A stretch of DNA of 64,000 nt, from positions 434,001 through 498,000 of the forward strand of contig NZ_CANMKO010000001.1 in the NCBI RefSeq assembly GCF_947498515.1, given 5' to 3'. The notes under the pieces are model-generated. The model was not told where the DNA came from. It did not search any database and saw nothing but the letters and a program-made list of their open reading frames with translations. A program made the position numbers and the translations under genes. The DNA is from an uncultured Pelagimonas sp. GTDB taxonomy: Bacteria > Pseudomonadota > Alphaproteobacteria > Rhodobacterales > Rhodobacteraceae. Positions 1-9,183 of this stretch are shown piece after piece. Each line of letters opens with the position of its first letter. Within the stretch, counting starts at the first letter, position 1.

Positions 1-875
1 ATCTCAAGTGAAAGCTCCTGAGCAATCCATGCCCCACAGAGTTTCATGATGTCAAATTCAGACGTGCTAAAGGGTTTGCGGCGCATCGGGCTGGAAAATC
101 CAAGCGTGCCAATGCGTTCACCGTCAACAATCAGCGGGATGCCAATATAGGCGCGCAACCCGAATTCTTCATAGGCTGGGTGGCCACAGCTGCCCTCAGC
201 CAAATCTGCGGCATGAACAGCCAAGGGTTCGTTTGAGTTGATGGTGTCTTTGCAAAATGTTGTGCCCAACTGAAATTGCGTGCCCGGCGGAATGTCCATC
301 AGGGCCGAGTTTGAGAACAACACGGTGTAGGTTTCTCCACGGATCATGCTGACCAAGGCCACGGGCAATTTGAAAAACGAGCAGCCAAGCGCCAGGATCG
401 CATCGATTTTCTCAGGCCCGCTCAGCTTTTGTGTGGACGATATGGCGTAGAGTTTGGTGAGCGCGTCTTCGACCTTGGTGACTTCGGTCACGTCCCGAAT
501 AATTGCGGCGTAGCCCGCGACGGACCCGTCCCCATGCGGAACACGCCAGCCGGTGGATTCCGACCTGATGATGCTGCCGTCTTTGTGACGGTAGGACATC
601 GCGTAGGTTTGACGGGACGGATCACCGGCATTGTTGAACCGCACTTTTCCAGTCTGTGTGAAGTCGTCGTTTTCCGCGTAGAGAAGGCGGGTTGAACGAC
701 CTTGCAATTCGGCAAGAGTATATCCGAGCAAGATTTCTAGCCCGCGATTACACCACAAAATGCGACGATCGGCGTCCGCGAATACCAGCGGATCCTGAAA
801 CGTCTGAAAAACAGCAATGATTGCGGAAAGCGCCTCATTGCCTTCTTCCGTTATATTTGCATGTGCGATGTTCAT
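1..875 (-). CDS. PAS-GAF sensor protein (3' end outside window)
   Basis: The leftward frame opens at an ATG at 875 and stays open to the window edge, giving 291 residues. Residues about 5-130 read as a PAS domain (for example FADADRRILWCNRG, then YAAIIRDVTEV at its end). Residues about 140-291 read as a GAF domain (ending near GIPLIVDGERIGTLGFSS). There is no membrane segment, so it should be a cytosolic sensor. The output domain (histidine kinase, GGDEF or other) lies outside the window and cannot be named. It is transcribed in the same direction as the cco operon but is separated from it by a terminator hairpin at 962-999. Confidence 0.8.
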   Translation of the reverse strand, partial: MNIAHANITEEGNEALSAIIAVFQTFQDPLVFADADRRILWCNRGLEILLGYTLAELQGRSTRLLYAENDDFTQTGKVRFNNAGDPSRQTYAMSYRHKDGSIIRSESTGWRVPHGDGSVAGYAAIIRDVTEVTKVEDALTKLYAISSTQKLSGPEKIDAILALGCSFFKLPVALVSMIRGETYTVLFSNSALMDIPPGTQFQLGTTFCKDTINSNEPLAVHAADLAEGSCGHPAYEEFGLRAYIGIPLIVDGERIGTLGFSSPMRRKPFSTSEFDIMKLCGAWIAQELSLE

Positions 876-961
876 GATGTCGCTCGCTGGGTGATTGTCC
901 TTAATATGGTCAAATATCCTAAAACTTAGTTAACTTGGGCTGTGCCTGGTGGTGACGTTAG

Positions 962-999
962 GCAAAGAAAAGACCCCCAACCAATTTGGCTGGAGGTCT
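962..999 (-). terminator. Terminator after ccoNOQP
   Basis: On the minus strand an imperfect stem (AGACCTCCAGCC / GGTTGGGGGTCT, loop AAATT) at 971-999 is followed by TTTTCTTT. It lies about 30 bases beyond the ccoP stop and fits a Rho-independent terminator closing the cbb3 operon. Confidence 0.65.
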
Positions 1000-1029
1000 A
1001 AGGTTTTTGATAACCTCTTGATTTAGAAG

Positions 1030-1908
1030 TTATTCTGAGGCTTCACCGCCGCCCAAGCCATGGACATATGATGCCACAGCGCGAATTTCGGCTTCGTCCA
1101 GACGTTCGGTCCAAGATGGCATCACACCAAAACGAGCGTTGGTGATTGTCTCAAGGATGTCGTCATAACTGCCACCAAAGAGCCAAATCGCGTCCGTCAA
1201 GTTGGGTGCACCTTGGCTCACGTCACCGGTACCGTCTTCGGCATGGCAAGAGGAGCAGTTGTCTTCAAACAGCACTGTACCAGCTTCGGCTGCGGCGGCG
1301 TCCTGAGGGGTATCACCCGACAGAAGTTGGACAAAGTTCGTTAGCTGAACAATCTCTTCTTTTTCCAACAGCTCGTCACGCCCAAATGCGGGCATTTCCG
1401 AGTAACGCGCGTCGTCATCCGTTTCGTTGCGGACACCGTGGCTGATTGTGGCGTGGATATCCTCAATCGAACCACCCCAGAGCCAGTCATCATCCAGCAA
1501 GTTGGGATAGCCTTTGGCACCCGCAGCACCAGAGCCGTGACACTGGGCGCACCATGTTTTGAACACGGCAGAGCCAGCATTGTTGGCATAGGTATGCAGT
1601 TCCGCATCGGCCGCGATTTCAGTCAGCTCGGTCCCAGCCAATTTGGCGTTGATCGCAGCATTCTGATCTTCGACCCGTGCAATTTCAGCCGCAACTTCAC
1701 CACGGGTGGAGTAGCCGAGCAAACCGGGCGTTGCCCCGTTGATCAGCGGCCAAGCCGGATAGGCGATGACATAGCCGATGCCCCAAACGATACAGGCATA
1801 AAAGGTCCACACCCACCACTTTGGAAGCGGTTTGTTGTATTCCTTGATACCGTCCCAGGAGTGGCCGGTTGTCTCATAGTCGAGATCGTCTTGTTTTTTG
1901 TCACTCAT
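1030..1908 (-). CDS. ccoP: cbb3 cytochrome c oxidase subunit III (dihaem cytochrome c, CcoP)
   Basis: This 292-residue protein is the dihaem subunit that passes electrons from soluble or membrane cytochrome c into the cbb3 oxidase, on the periplasmic side of the inner membrane. It has an N-terminal cytosolic stretch, one membrane anchor at about residues 33-52 and two class I cytochrome c domains with CAQCH at 120-124 and CSSCH at 218-222. Met residues in MPAF and MPSW are the likely sixth haem ligands. Length is normal for CcoP. It is the last gene of ccoNOQP and is followed by a terminator. The assembly genes ccoGHIS, often next in this family, are absent here. Confidence 0.97.
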   Translation of the reverse strand: MSDKKQDDLDYETTGHSWDGIKEYNKPLPKWWVWTFYACIVWGIGYVIAYPAWPLINGATPGLLGYSTRGEVAAEIARVEDQNAAINAKLAGTELTEIAADAELHTYANNAGSAVFKTWCAQCHGSGAAGAKGYPNLLDDDWLWGGSIEDIHATISHGVRNETDDDARYSEMPAFGRDELLEKEEIVQLTNFVQLLSGDTPQDAAAAEAGTVLFEDNCSSCHAEDGTGDVSQGAPNLTDAIWLFGGSYDDILETITNARFGVMPSWTERLDEAEIRAVASYVHGLGGGEASE

Positions 1909-1923
1909 GTGTTCCTCGCCTCC

Positions 1924-2115
1924 TTAATGTTCGGCGGGGGCGCCAAGATCGGGCGCCGGTTTATCATCATGACGGAAGGGTATGTTGGCCGTGTCCTCAT
2001 GGACGGCTCGGCTGCCGGGTCGGAACGCCCAGAGGGCGATTCCGATGAAGACAGCGAACATGACCAGCAAAGCCCAACTATCGGCAAGCTCACGAAGGAA
2101 AGAATAGGTTTCCAT
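1924..2115 (-). CDS. ccoQ: cbb3 oxidase small subunit CcoQ
   Basis: A 63-residue protein with a single membrane helix at about residues 13-31 (SWALLVMFAVFIGIALWAF) followed by a short polar cytosolic tail. Size, topology and position between ccoO and ccoP identify it as CcoQ (FixQ), a non-catalytic subunit thought to stabilise the cbb3 complex. It sits 15 bases upstream of ccoP and 9 bases downstream of ccoO. Confidence 0.93.
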   Translation of the reverse strand: METYSFLRELADSWALLVMFAVFIGIALWAFRPGSRAVHEDTANIPFRHDDKPAPDLGAPAEH

Positions 2116-2124
2116 AGTCCCCCC

Positions 2125-2853
2125 TTAGCGGCTTGCGTCAGGCGTGAAGGTCGAGAAGTCGACCAACGTGCCAAGCATTTGCAGATAGGCAACCAGAGCG
2201 TCGGCTTCGGAAATGCCAGCCCGGTCATCAAAGTTGCGAACGTTGACATTGTCACCGTAGCGTTCAAGCAGCCCGTCATAGTCACTGTCGGGGTCCGCCT
2301 GAGCGGCAAAGTCGGCCTGAGCGTTGTCGATCATCTCTTGGGTGTAAGGAACCCCTACAAGACGATGCGTTTTCAGCAAGTCAGCCACATATTCGCCTTC
2401 GACGAGCTTGGCTTCGAGGAAGCCGTACTTTGGCATCACCGATTCCGGAACAACCGACTGCGGGTCACGCAGGTGGTCGATCTGCCATTCGTCAGAGTAA
2501 CGGCCACCAACGCGCGCCAGATCAGGACCTGTCCGCTTGGAACCCCACTGGAACGGGTGATCGTACTTCGATTCCGCCGCCAGAGAGTAGTGACCGTAAC
2601 GTTCGACTTCGTCGCGCATCGGGCGGATCATCTGCGAGTGGCAGACATAGCAGCCTTCGCGGATGTAGATGTCGCGACCAGTCAGTTCGAGTGGGGTGTA
2701 GGGGCGCATGCCCTCTACATCCTCAATTGTGTTCTCGAGATAGAAGAGCGGTACGATTTGCACCAGTCCACCAATTGTTACCACCAGGAAGGCAAAGATT
2801 GCCAAAAGGGTAACATTTTTCTCGAGGACAGCGTGTTTGTCGAGAATTGCCAT
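2125..2853 (-). CDS. ccoO: cbb3 cytochrome c oxidase subunit II (monohaem cytochrome c, CcoO)
   Basis: This 242-residue subunit has one N-terminal membrane anchor (about residues 14-36) and one c-type haem site, CYVCH at 68-72, in the conserved context [13 protein letters not shown]. It relays electrons from CcoP to the CcoN haem b / haem b3-CuB centre. Length is typical. It lies 14 bases downstream of ccoN and 9 bases upstream of ccoQ, so the four subunits are one transcription unit. Confidence 0.97.
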   Translation of the reverse strand: MAILDKHAVLEKNVTLLAIFAFLVVTIGGLVQIVPLFYLENTIEDVEGMRPYTPLELTGRDIYIREGCYVCHSQMIRPMRDEVERYGHYSLAAESKYDHPFQWGSKRTGPDLARVGGRYSDEWQIDHLRDPQSVVPESVMPKYGFLEAKLVEGEYVADLLKTHRLVGVPYTQEMIDNAQADFAAQADPDSDYDGLLERYGDNVNVRNFDDRAGISEADALVAYLQMLGTLVDFSTFTPDASR

Positions 2854-2867
2854 GTATCCGGTCCTCC

Positions 2868-4478
2868 TTATTCGGCCGGTGTGGCGTGCGCATTAGCGGC
2901 TTCGGCATCGACTGCCGGGGCTGCTTTTGCGGTCATCCACAAGTTGTAGACCATGATCAGGGCACCAGCGACGAACATCACACCACCCAGAGCGCGGACA
3001 ACATACATCGGGAATTTGGCACCTACGGTGTCGGCAAAGCTCCAAACAAGGAAGCCATTGGCGTCAACTTCACGCCACATCAGGCCTTCCATGATACCGG
3101 TCACCCACATGGACGCCGCATAAAGAACGATGCCGATCGTGGCGAGCCAGAAGTGCCAGGACACCAGCTGGTTCGAATACAGACGCTCACGGTTCCACAG
3201 TTTTGGCACCAGATAGTACAGCGCACCAAAGGTGATCATGCCGTTCCAACCAAGCGCACCAGAGTGTACGTGACCAATGGTCCAGTCAGTGTAGTGCGAC
3301 AGCGAGTTCACAGCGCGGATCGACATCATCGGACCTTCAAAGGTCGACATGCCGTAGAAACCGATCGAGATCACCATCATACGGATAACCGGGTCGGTGC
3401 GCAGTTTGTCCCATGCACCCGACAGGGTCATCAGACCGTTGATCATACCACCCCAGCTTGGCATCCACAGGATGATCGAGAAGACCATACCCAGCGTCGA
3501 CGCCCAATCAGGCAACGCGGTGTAGTGCAAGTGGTGAGGACCAGCCCAGATATACAGGAAGATCAGCGCCCAGAAGTGGATGATCGACAGTTTGTACGAA
3601 AAGACAGGGCGTTCGGCCTGCTTGGGTACAAAGTAGTACATCATCCCCAAGAAACCCGCGGTCAGGAAGAAGCCAACGGCGTTGTGGCCGTACCACCACT
3701 GCGTCATCGCATCTTGGACACCCGAGAAGACCTGAACAGATTTGGAACCCCAGATCGAAACTGGAATGCTCAGGTTATTGAACACATGCAACATCGCGAC
3801 GGTCAGGATGAAGGACAGGAAGAACCAGTTGGCCACATAGATATGGGGCTCTTTGCGCTTGACGATTGTGCCAACAAAAATGGCCAGATAGGCCAGCCAG
3901 ACAACAGTGAGCCACAGGTCAACATACCACTCGGGTTCTGCATATTCTTTGGACTGGGTGCCGCCGAGCAGATAGCCGGTTGCCGCCAATACAATAAAGA
4001 GTTGGTAACCCCAGAACACGAACCATGCCGTGTTGCCGCCCCAAAGACGGGCCGCCGATGTACGTTGTACAACGTAGAATGAGGTCGCGATCAACGCGTT
4101 GCCACCAAACGCAAAAATCACCGCACTTGTGTGCAGTGGGCGCAGGCGACCAAAGTTGGCGTATCCTTGGGCCCAATCAAAGTTGAGCGCCGGGAAGGCC
4201 AATTGGAAAGCAATGAACGTACCAGCCGCGAAACCGACAACACCCCAAAAGGCGGTGGCAATCACTCCAGCACGGATCACATTATCCATGTATTCGTTCT
4301 GTGGTGCTGCCACCACGGGTTCATCTGTGTGGCGCAAAGTCCAGATAAACATCCCGGCGGCCACCGCCAGAATGATGATCGCATGGACTTGGTAAGCCAC
4401 ATCTCGTGCATAGCTGGCGGCGATCATCGCAAAGATCGCAACCAAACCAAGCACGATGAGCTTGATATAGTTCAACAT
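2868..4478 (-). CDS. ccoN: cbb3 cytochrome c oxidase catalytic subunit I (CcoN)
   Basis: This is the catalytic haem-copper subunit of the high-affinity terminal oxidase, which reduces oxygen to water and pumps protons under microaerobic conditions. The 536 residues form about 12-14 membrane helices with His ligands in segments such as [25 protein letters not shown] and the [11 protein letters not shown] region. The frame opens at 4502, but I place the start at 4478 because AAGGGA lies 7 bases upstream of that ATG. It heads ccoNOQP and is divergent from a universal stress gene. Two FNR-type boxes in the shared upstream region predict induction at low oxygen through FnrL. Confidence 0.97.
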   Translation of the reverse strand: MLNYIKLIVLGLVAIFAMIAASYARDVAYQVHAIIILAVAAGMFIWTLRHTDEPVVAAPQNEYMDNVIRAGVIATAFWGVVGFAAGTFIAFQLAFPALNFDWAQGYANFGRLRPLHTSAVIFAFGGNALIATSFYVVQRTSAARLWGGNTAWFVFWGYQLFIVLAATGYLLGGTQSKEYAEPEWYVDLWLTVVWLAYLAIFVGTIVKRKEPHIYVANWFFLSFILTVAMLHVFNNLSIPVSIWGSKSVQVFSGVQDAMTQWWYGHNAVGFFLTAGFLGMMYYFVPKQAERPVFSYKLSIIHFWALIFLYIWAGPHHLHYTALPDWASTLGMVFSIILWMPSWGGMINGLMTLSGAWDKLRTDPVIRMMVISIGFYGMSTFEGPMMSIRAVNSLSHYTDWTIGHVHSGALGWNGMITFGALYYLVPKLWNRERLYSNQLVSWHFWLATIGIVLYAASMWVTGIMEGLMWREVDANGFLVWSFADTVGAKFPMYVVRALGGVMFVAGALIMVYNLWMTAKAAPAVDAEAANAHATPAE

Positions 4479-4571
4479 AATTCGTCCCTTCGTCTGACCC
4501 ACACGATTCGCAAAGCCGTGTGAGCGGTTATTAGACCGGCTCGTTTTTGCGCTGTTCGCGCGTTGTGGGCA

Positions 4572-4585
4572 TTGATCTGCATCAA
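4572..4585. promoter_or_regulatory. FNR/FnrL box 1 (cco-usp intergenic region)
   Basis: The sequence TTGATCTGCATCAA matches the FNR consensus TTGAT-N4-ATCAA perfectly. It is centred about 100 bases upstream of the ccoN start, the nearer of two boxes to ccoN. An FnrL protein is encoded at 6510-7262, so oxygen-responsive activation of ccoNOQP is the natural reading. Confidence 0.88.
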
Positions 4586-4603
4586 GAGAACTGCGCGTTT
4601 GCC

Positions 4604-4617
4604 TTGATGCTCGTCAA
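4604..4617. promoter_or_regulatory. FNR/FnrL box 2 (cco-usp intergenic region)
   Basis: TTGATGCTCGTCAA differs from the FNR consensus at one base of the right half-site. It lies 56 bases upstream of the universal stress gene ATG. A -10-like element near 4645-4650 would place the box close to -41.5 to -45 for that rightward promoter, so this copy probably serves usp and box 1 serves ccoN. Confidence 0.75.
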
Positions 4618-4673
4618 GGTGCGACCATCCGTACAGGTTTAGTCTTATCAGAGGTTTGGATCAGGAGGAACGA

Positions 4674-5513
4674 ATGGCCTTCAAATCAATTTTTACGGTC
4701 GTAACGGACGCGGCTTTGGCTAAGTCGACGATTGATCATGCGGCGGTTGTCGCCCAAGGCAGCGACGCACATCTTGATGTGGTCTGTTTCGGCGTCGATC
4801 GCACGCAAACCGGTTATTATTATGCCGGTGCGAACGCGATGGTGCTTCAGGAAACCCTGAGTCGGGCCAATAAAGATGCCTCTGGTTTGGCGGCGTCTGC
4901 GCGCGAGCAGCTCGAAAAAACCGAGTGCCGCTGGGCGGTCGAGGATGGAGTGGCCCAGCTGGCCGATATTGGCCGCCATGTCTCGGCGCGGGCGCGATTC
5001 TCTGACTTGGTCGTACTACCAAAGCCCTATGGGGCAAATAGTGGCGTTGAGCTTGAACCGGTCTTGGAAGGGGCTTTGTTCGAAGGTCAGGTGCCGGTTT
5101 TGGTCGTTCCGGAAGACGTTGAGCCACCAACCCAGCCGCGCCGCGTGGTGATTGGCTGGAATGAAAGCGCCGAGTCGCTGCGCGCGGTGCGCGCCGCCTT
5201 GCCACTTTTGATTGACGCGGAAGCGGTGCATGTGGTGGTGATTGATCCGCCTCAGCACGGGCCAAATCGCTCTGATCCCGGTGGGCTGCTGTCGCAATAC
5301 CTCGCGCGTCATGGGGTAAAAGCCGAGATTGACGTCTTGTCCAAAACCCTGCCGCGTGTCGCCGATGTGATGCAGCGCCATGTTCGGGACGTGAATGCCG
5401 ATATGGTGGTGATGGGGGCTTATGGTCATTCTCGCTTTCGCGAGGCCATTTTGGGCGGGGCAACCCGCAACATGTTGGAACAGACCGAAGTCGCCACCTT
5501 TATGGCGCACTAA
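4674..5513 (+). CDS. Universal stress protein, tandem Usp domains
   Basis: This 279-residue protein carries two Usp domains (about residues 1-140 and 148-279). The second ends with the ATP-binding glycine signature GAYGHSRFREAILGG. I choose the ATG at 4674 because AGGAGG lies just upstream; the frame itself opens earlier at a TTG. A Usp gene next to cbb3 oxidase genes and under FnrL-type control is common in Rhodobacteraceae and suggests a role in adaptation to low oxygen. The biochemical activity is not defined by sequence. Confidence 0.92.
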   Translation: MAFKSIFTVVTDAALAKSTIDHAAVVAQGSDAHLDVVCFGVDRTQTGYYYAGANAMVLQETLSRANKDASGLAASAREQLEKTECRWAVEDGVAQLADIGRHVSARARFSDLVVLPKPYGANSGVELEPVLEGALFEGQVPVLVVPEDVEPPTQPRRVVIGWNESAESLRAVRAALPLLIDAEAVHVVVIDPPQHGPNRSDPGGLLSQYLARHGVKAEIDVLSKTLPRVADVMQRHVRDVNADMVVMGAYGHSRFREAILGGATRNMLEQTEVATFMAH

Positions 5514-5539
5514 GAAGTGGTTGGTGGACCGGCGCTAGA

Positions 5540-5620
5540 GCTCAGGGCGGTGCCCTGAGCACGACGCCCCGCCCACCATCCCATTGGGTTGCGCTAGCCG
5601 GGTAGGGGGAACTACCCGGC
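5540..5620. terminator. Two hairpins between convergent usp and phzF-like genes
   Basis: Hairpin one: GCTCAGGGC / GCCCTGAGC (5540-5548 and 5552-5560, 3-base loop). Hairpin two: GCCGGGTAG / CTACCCGGC (5597-5605 and 5612-5620), overlapping the stop codon of the leftward gene. Neither is followed by a clear T-run, so terminator function is plausible but unproven. Confidence 0.45.
5565..5594. repeat. Dispersed intergenic repeat, copy 1
   Basis: A 30-base sequence beginning CGCCCCGCCCACC and ending CATTGGGTTGCGC. It closely matches 38878-38906, with three substitutions in the first 24 bases. Both copies lie between genes. Confidence 0.5.
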
Positions 5621-6538
5621 TTGGATGTGGCCCGTGCTTACCGGAACGGCTGATCCAGAAATAAAAACCGCGTCTAATGCTCCGTTTTTGACGCGGGCGC
5701 GAAAGCCAATTTGGCTGGGGCGCCCCATTTCCAAACCTTGGGTGAGGGTGAGCTGGGTCTCGCCCTCTTTCAAATGCCCGGCCGCTAGTAGTTGCGCCGC
5801 CAAAATAGCGCTGGCTGATCCGGTTGCCGGGTCTTCGGGAATGCCCGCAGTGGGCGAAAACATCCGCGCCTGAAACCCCGTCTGTGACGGAGTATAGAGA
5901 TAGGCGTTGTCCACCGCCCCGATTTCGATCGCCTGACTCCAGGCCGGTTCCATAGGACGGGCCTGTGCCAGAGCCGTTAAATCCTTGACCGGAACATACA
6001 TAAACCGTGGGCCGCCTTCGAAAATACCGGGGCTGTGTTCGCCAAATCCAATATCTGTGGCCGAAATACCGAGCGCCCGCGCCAATACCTCAGCTTCTGG
6101 CGTTGTTCCTTGCTCTGCTTTGAAAGGCACCACCGGGGCCTGAAACTCGGCCCGCGTGACGCCGTTTTTGCGCCAGACCCGAACCGGAACCAGCCCCGCT
6201 TGTTCTTCAAGCGTGATGTCGGTGTCGAAATCACCGGACGGCTGGGCCTTGGTGGCCAAATGAATGGCGCAGCCAATGGTTGGATGCCCGGCAAATGGGA
6301 TCTCGGCGGTCGGAAAGAAAATGCGCACTTTGGCGGTATGGGCCGGGTCATCCGGGGTTTGCACAAAGATCGTTTCGGAGAGATTGAACTCACGCGCAAT
6401 GGTTTGCATCGCCTGATCCGACACATCATCCGCACCCAGAACAATTGCCAATGGATTGCCGGCGAAACGTTCAGTCGTGAAAACATCACATGTGGCAAAA
6501 GCCAGCGTCTTAGGCAAAAACGCCGCCATCGGCGTCAT
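5612..6538 (-). CDS. PhzF-family isomerase/epimerase-like protein
   Basis: This 308-residue protein belongs to the PhzF / diaminopimelate-epimerase-like fold. It shows the family N-terminal pattern ([14 protein letters not shown]), the presumed catalytic Glu in NLSETIFV (about residue 55), FAGHPTIG in the first half and DPATGSAS in the second. Most family members are of unknown substrate and there is no phenazine cluster here, so a phenazine role is not supported. The start overlaps the end of fnrL by 29 bases, so the two are probably cotranscribed. The ATG at 6529 is an alternative start. Confidence 0.85.
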   Translation of the reverse strand: MTPMAAFLPKTLAFATCDVFTTERFAGNPLAIVLGADDVSDQAMQTIAREFNLSETIFVQTPDDPAHTAKVRIFFPTAEIPFAGHPTIGCAIHLATKAQPSGDFDTDITLEEQAGLVPVRVWRKNGVTRAEFQAPVVPFKAEQGTTPEAEVLARALGISATDIGFGEHSPGIFEGGPRFMYVPVKDLTALAQARPMEPAWSQAIEIGAVDNAYLYTPSQTGFQARMFSPTAGIPEDPATGSASAILAAQLLAAGHLKEGETQLTLTQGLEMGRPSQIGFRARVKNGALDAVFISGSAVPVSTGHIQAG

Positions 6539-7262
6539 CCCCGGCTTCGTCCATCAACCGCGCCATGTCTGGAATGGTCACGTGTCGTTTGCCTTCGAGG
6601 GTGATAACACCATCGCGTTTCAGCGCCGAAATCTGGCGGCTAACGGTTTCCAAAGTCAAACCAAGATAGTCGGCCATGGCTTCTCGGGTCAAAGGCAGAT
6701 CAAAGACCAGCGGCCCTTCGGGGACCGACGCCTCAACCGTGGCATTGCGGCGTGCAATGATCGACAAAAGCGAGGCGATCTTTTCACGGGCGGTTTTGCG
6801 CCCCAGCACCAACATCCATTCGCGTGCGGCGTCCAACTCATCCAGAGTCATTTCCAATAGGCGCTGGGCGATATGGGGGGTTTTGTTCATCAATACTTCG
6901 AACGGGGCCTTGCGAAAACAACACATGACAAGATCAGTTGTGGCAACCACGTCATACGCGGCGGACCCGCGACCGGGGCGGCCGACAAAATCAGACGGCA
7001 GTAACAAACCGACCATCTGGGTGCGGCCGTCTTCCATCGTTTGGGTCAACGTCGCAATTCCCGACACGACCGAGCCGACAAAATCCATGCGATCACCGGA
7101 CCAGATCACCGTCTGACCGGCCTCGAATTTGCGGTAATACTTGATTTCTTCAAGCCGCTCGAGCTCATCCCCATCACACCGAGCACAGACCGCACGATGC
7201 TTAATAGGGCAATCGGCACACTCTTGCGAAACCGCAAGACTACGTTCATTCAGCATTGGCAT
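6510..7262 (-). CDS. fnrL: FnrL, oxygen-sensing Crp/Fnr regulator
   Basis: This regulator of about 250 residues has an N-terminal Cys cluster (C15, C18, C26 and C29 counted from the 7262 start), a further Cys pair in the effector domain (VMCCFRKAPF), a dimerisation helix and a C-terminal HTH whose recognition helix contains ETVSR, the FNR-type specificity residues. It should hold an oxygen-labile 4Fe-4S cluster and activate cbb3 oxidase, hemN and usp promoters when oxygen is low. The open frame extends to 7301, but that would bury an FNR box (7272-7285) in coding sequence, so I place the start at 7262 or 7256. The box implies autoregulation. Confidence 0.94.
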   Translation of the reverse strand: MPMLNERSLAVSQECADCPIKHRAVCARCDGDELERLEEIKYYRKFEAGQTVIWSGDRMDFVGSVVSGIATLTQTMEDGRTQMVGLLLPSDFVGRPGRGSAAYDVVATTDLVMCCFRKAPFEVLMNKTPHIAQRLLEMTLDELDAAREWMLVLGRKTAREKIASLLSIIARRNATVEASVPEGPLVFDLPLTREAMADYLGLTLETVSRQISALKRDGVITLEGKRHVTIPDMARLMDEAGDDADGGVFA

Positions 7263-7271
7263 GGTCCCGTG

Positions 7272-7285
7272 TTGATCTGGGTCAA
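7272..7285. promoter_or_regulatory. FNR/FnrL box between fnrL and hemN
   Basis: TTGATCTGGGTCAA matches TTGAT-N4-ATCAA except for the first base of the right half. Its centre (7278.5) is 42.5 bases upstream of the hemN ATG and about 16 bases upstream of the fnrL start. It can therefore activate hemN and repress or autoregulate fnrL. Confidence 0.82.
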
Positions 7286-7320
7286 GGTCGCGCTTCCCCA
7301 ACGCTCATAAGTCTACTCGG

Positions 7321-8676
7321 ATGGTGGACAGAACACAACTTGCACGATTAGGCCTCTTTGACGCCAAAGTGCCCCGCTACACTTCTTACCCAACGGCCCC
7401 GCATTTCGCCGGGGGGGTAGGGCCTGACCGATTCGTCGAATGGATCGAAGCTGTACCCGAGTATGGCGATATATCGCTTTATTTGCATGTACCGTTTTGC
7501 CGCAGGCTATGTTGGTTCTGCGCCTGTCGAACCCAAGGCACATCAACGCTTTCTCCGGTCGAGGCTTATGTCGGCACATTGATCGACGAGCTCAAGATGC
7601 TGCGCAAGCATTTGCCCAAAGGGGTCAAGCTGTCGCGCCTGCATTGGGGGGGCGGAACGCCAACTCTTTTGACGCCCGACATGATGAATCGCCTGATCGC
7701 GGCGATTCGGGAAACGGCTGACTTCTCTGACAACGCCGAGTTTTCGGTCGAAATTGATCCCAATGAAATTGACGCGGACCGGCTCAAGGCGCTGGCTGCG
7801 GGTGGGATGAACCGCGCCTCGATCGGGGTCCAGGATTTTGACGAACAGATTCAGGAAACCATTGGCCGCCCTCAGGGTTATGATCTGACCAAGCAAGCGG
7901 TTGAAATGATACGCGAAACCGGAGTGGCAAGCCTCAACGCCGACATCCTCTTTGGTCTGCCGCATCAATCCAAGGCCAAGATCACCGAAACCGTTCAAAA
8001 GCTGCTGAGTTTTGCGCCGGATCGTGTGGCCCTTTACGGCTATGCGCATGTGCCTTGGATGGCCAAGCGCCAACAGTTGATCCCCTCGGAGGCCTTGCCG
8101 ACGCCGGACGAACGGCTCGAACTGTTTGAAACGGCGCGCCGGTTGTTCATGTGGGATGGCTATGACGAAATTGGCATCGACCATTTCGCCGCCAAGTCCG
8201 ACGGCTTGGCCATTGCCCAAAAAGCCGGCCGTTTGCGCCGCAACTTTCAGGGCTACACCGATGACACCGCCAATGTTCTGATTGGGCTTGGGGCCTCGTC
8301 AATTTCGAAGTTTCCACAAGGGTTTGCGCAAAACGCCTCGGCTACTGGGGCCTATACGGGCAAAATCCGCGATGGCGTGTTTTCCACCGGGCGCGGCCAT
8401 GTGTTCAGCGACGAAGACAAGCTGCGCTCACGTCTGATCGAAGCGGTCATGTGTGACTTCCGCATCGACGCGAAAGAGATCACAAGCAGCTTTGATATCT
8501 CCGAAGCAGAGTTGTTTGGCATGTTGCGGGCGGCGGATGATCGGTTCGAGAACATTCTTGAGATCACTGAAGATGGGCTTTTTGTACCCAAAGATGCGCG
8601 CACTTTGACCCGTCTGATCGCACGGTCGTTTGACGCCTATGACCTATCCAAGGCCGGGCATAGCTCAGCCATCTGA
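7321..8676 (+). CDS. hemN: Oxygen-independent coproporphyrinogen III oxidase (radical SAM, HemN)
   Basis: This 451-residue radical SAM enzyme converts coproporphyrinogen III to protoporphyrinogen IX without oxygen, in haem and possibly bacteriochlorophyll synthesis. It has PRYTSYPTAP at the N-terminus and the cluster motif C60-x3-C64-x2-C67-x-C69 (CRRLCWFCAC), followed by the glycine-rich HWGGGTPT. Length fits anaerobic HemN. It is divergent from fnrL with an FNR box between them. No convincing ribosome site precedes the ATG, so a leaderless or near-leaderless message is possible. The 3' end overlaps the convergent marR gene by 12 bases. Confidence 0.96.
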   Translation: MVDRTQLARLGLFDAKVPRYTSYPTAPHFAGGVGPDRFVEWIEAVPEYGDISLYLHVPFCRRLCWFCACRTQGTSTLSPVEAYVGTLIDELKMLRKHLPKGVKLSRLHWGGGTPTLLTPDMMNRLIAAIRETADFSDNAEFSVEIDPNEIDADRLKALAAGGMNRASIGVQDFDEQIQETIGRPQGYDLTKQAVEMIRETGVASLNADILFGLPHQSKAKITETVQKLLSFAPDRVALYGYAHVPWMAKRQQLIPSEALPTPDERLELFETARRLFMWDGYDEIGIDHFAAKSDGLAIAQKAGRLRRNFQGYTDDTANVLIGLGASSISKFPQGFAQNASATGAYTGKIRDGVFSTGRGHVFSDEDKLRSRLIEAVMCDFRIDAKEITSSFDISEAELFGMLRAADDRFENILEITEDGLFVPKDARTLTRLIARSFDAYDLSKAGHSSAI

Positions 8677-9159
8677 GGGTTCAAACCCCGCCAACCATTT
8701 CTTGAGGAGCGCATCCAACTGGCTGCGCTCTTCGTCGTTTAGGGGGGTGACGAGGCGTTTTTGATTGTCCACATGGGCGGTAACCGCTTGATCGACAAGG
8801 GTAAAACCTTGATCGGTTAGTTGCACAAGAAATCCGCGCCCATCTTTGGGGTCAGGGGTGCGGGTGATGAGCCCAGCCTGTTCAAGTCGGTCGAGGCGGT
8901 TGGTCATCGTGCCCGATGTCACCATCGTCGTCGCCATCAAGGCCTTGGGCGTCAAGGCATGCGGCGCACCAGATCGCCGGAGCGTCGCCAAAACATCAAA
9001 GCTCGCCAAGTTCAGCCCGTGTTTGGCAAATTGCGCAACGTGTTCTCGGCTTAGATGTTGGGACAGGCGCGATAGACGCCCAATGGTGCCCATTGGACCG
9101 GTGTCCAGATCGGGCCGTTCGGTGTTCCACTGGGCGGTGATGCGGTCAACATGATCCAT
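8665..9159 (-). CDS. MarR-family transcriptional regulator
   Basis: This 164-residue protein has a winged HTH at about residues 55-125 (ALTPKALMATTMVTSGTMTNRLDRLEQAGLITR, wing DPKDGRG) flanked by dimerisation helices, as in MarR repressors. It is divergent from an EamA exporter, and the 93-base interval holds three copies of a palindrome that is probably its operator. Ligand-induced derepression of the exporter is the expected scheme. The inducer is unknown. Confidence 0.92.
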   Translation of the reverse strand: MDHVDRITAQWNTERPDLDTGPMGTIGRLSRLSQHLSREHVAQFAKHGLNLASFDVLATLRRSGAPHALTPKALMATTMVTSGTMTNRLDRLEQAGLITRTPDPKDGRGFLVQLTDQGFTLVDQAVTAHVDNQKRLVTPLNDEERSQLDALLKKWLAGFEPSDG

Positions 9160-9183
9160 AAAAACGATGTGCGGGATTTTTAT

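Noticed and set aside
1438-2949. Long rightward open frame of 503 codons opposite ccoP, ccoQ and ccoO
   Set aside because: It lies antisense to clearly real haem-binding subunits; its translation shows no domain. It is a GC-bias shadow.
2847-4082. 411-codon rightward frame opposite ccoN
   Set aside because: Antisense to the oxidase gene, His/Gln/Arg-rich low-complexity translation with no recognisable fold.
5612-6538. Phenazine biosynthesis
   Set aside because: Only a PhzF-fold protein is present; no phzA-E or related genes. The fold is common and functionally diverse.
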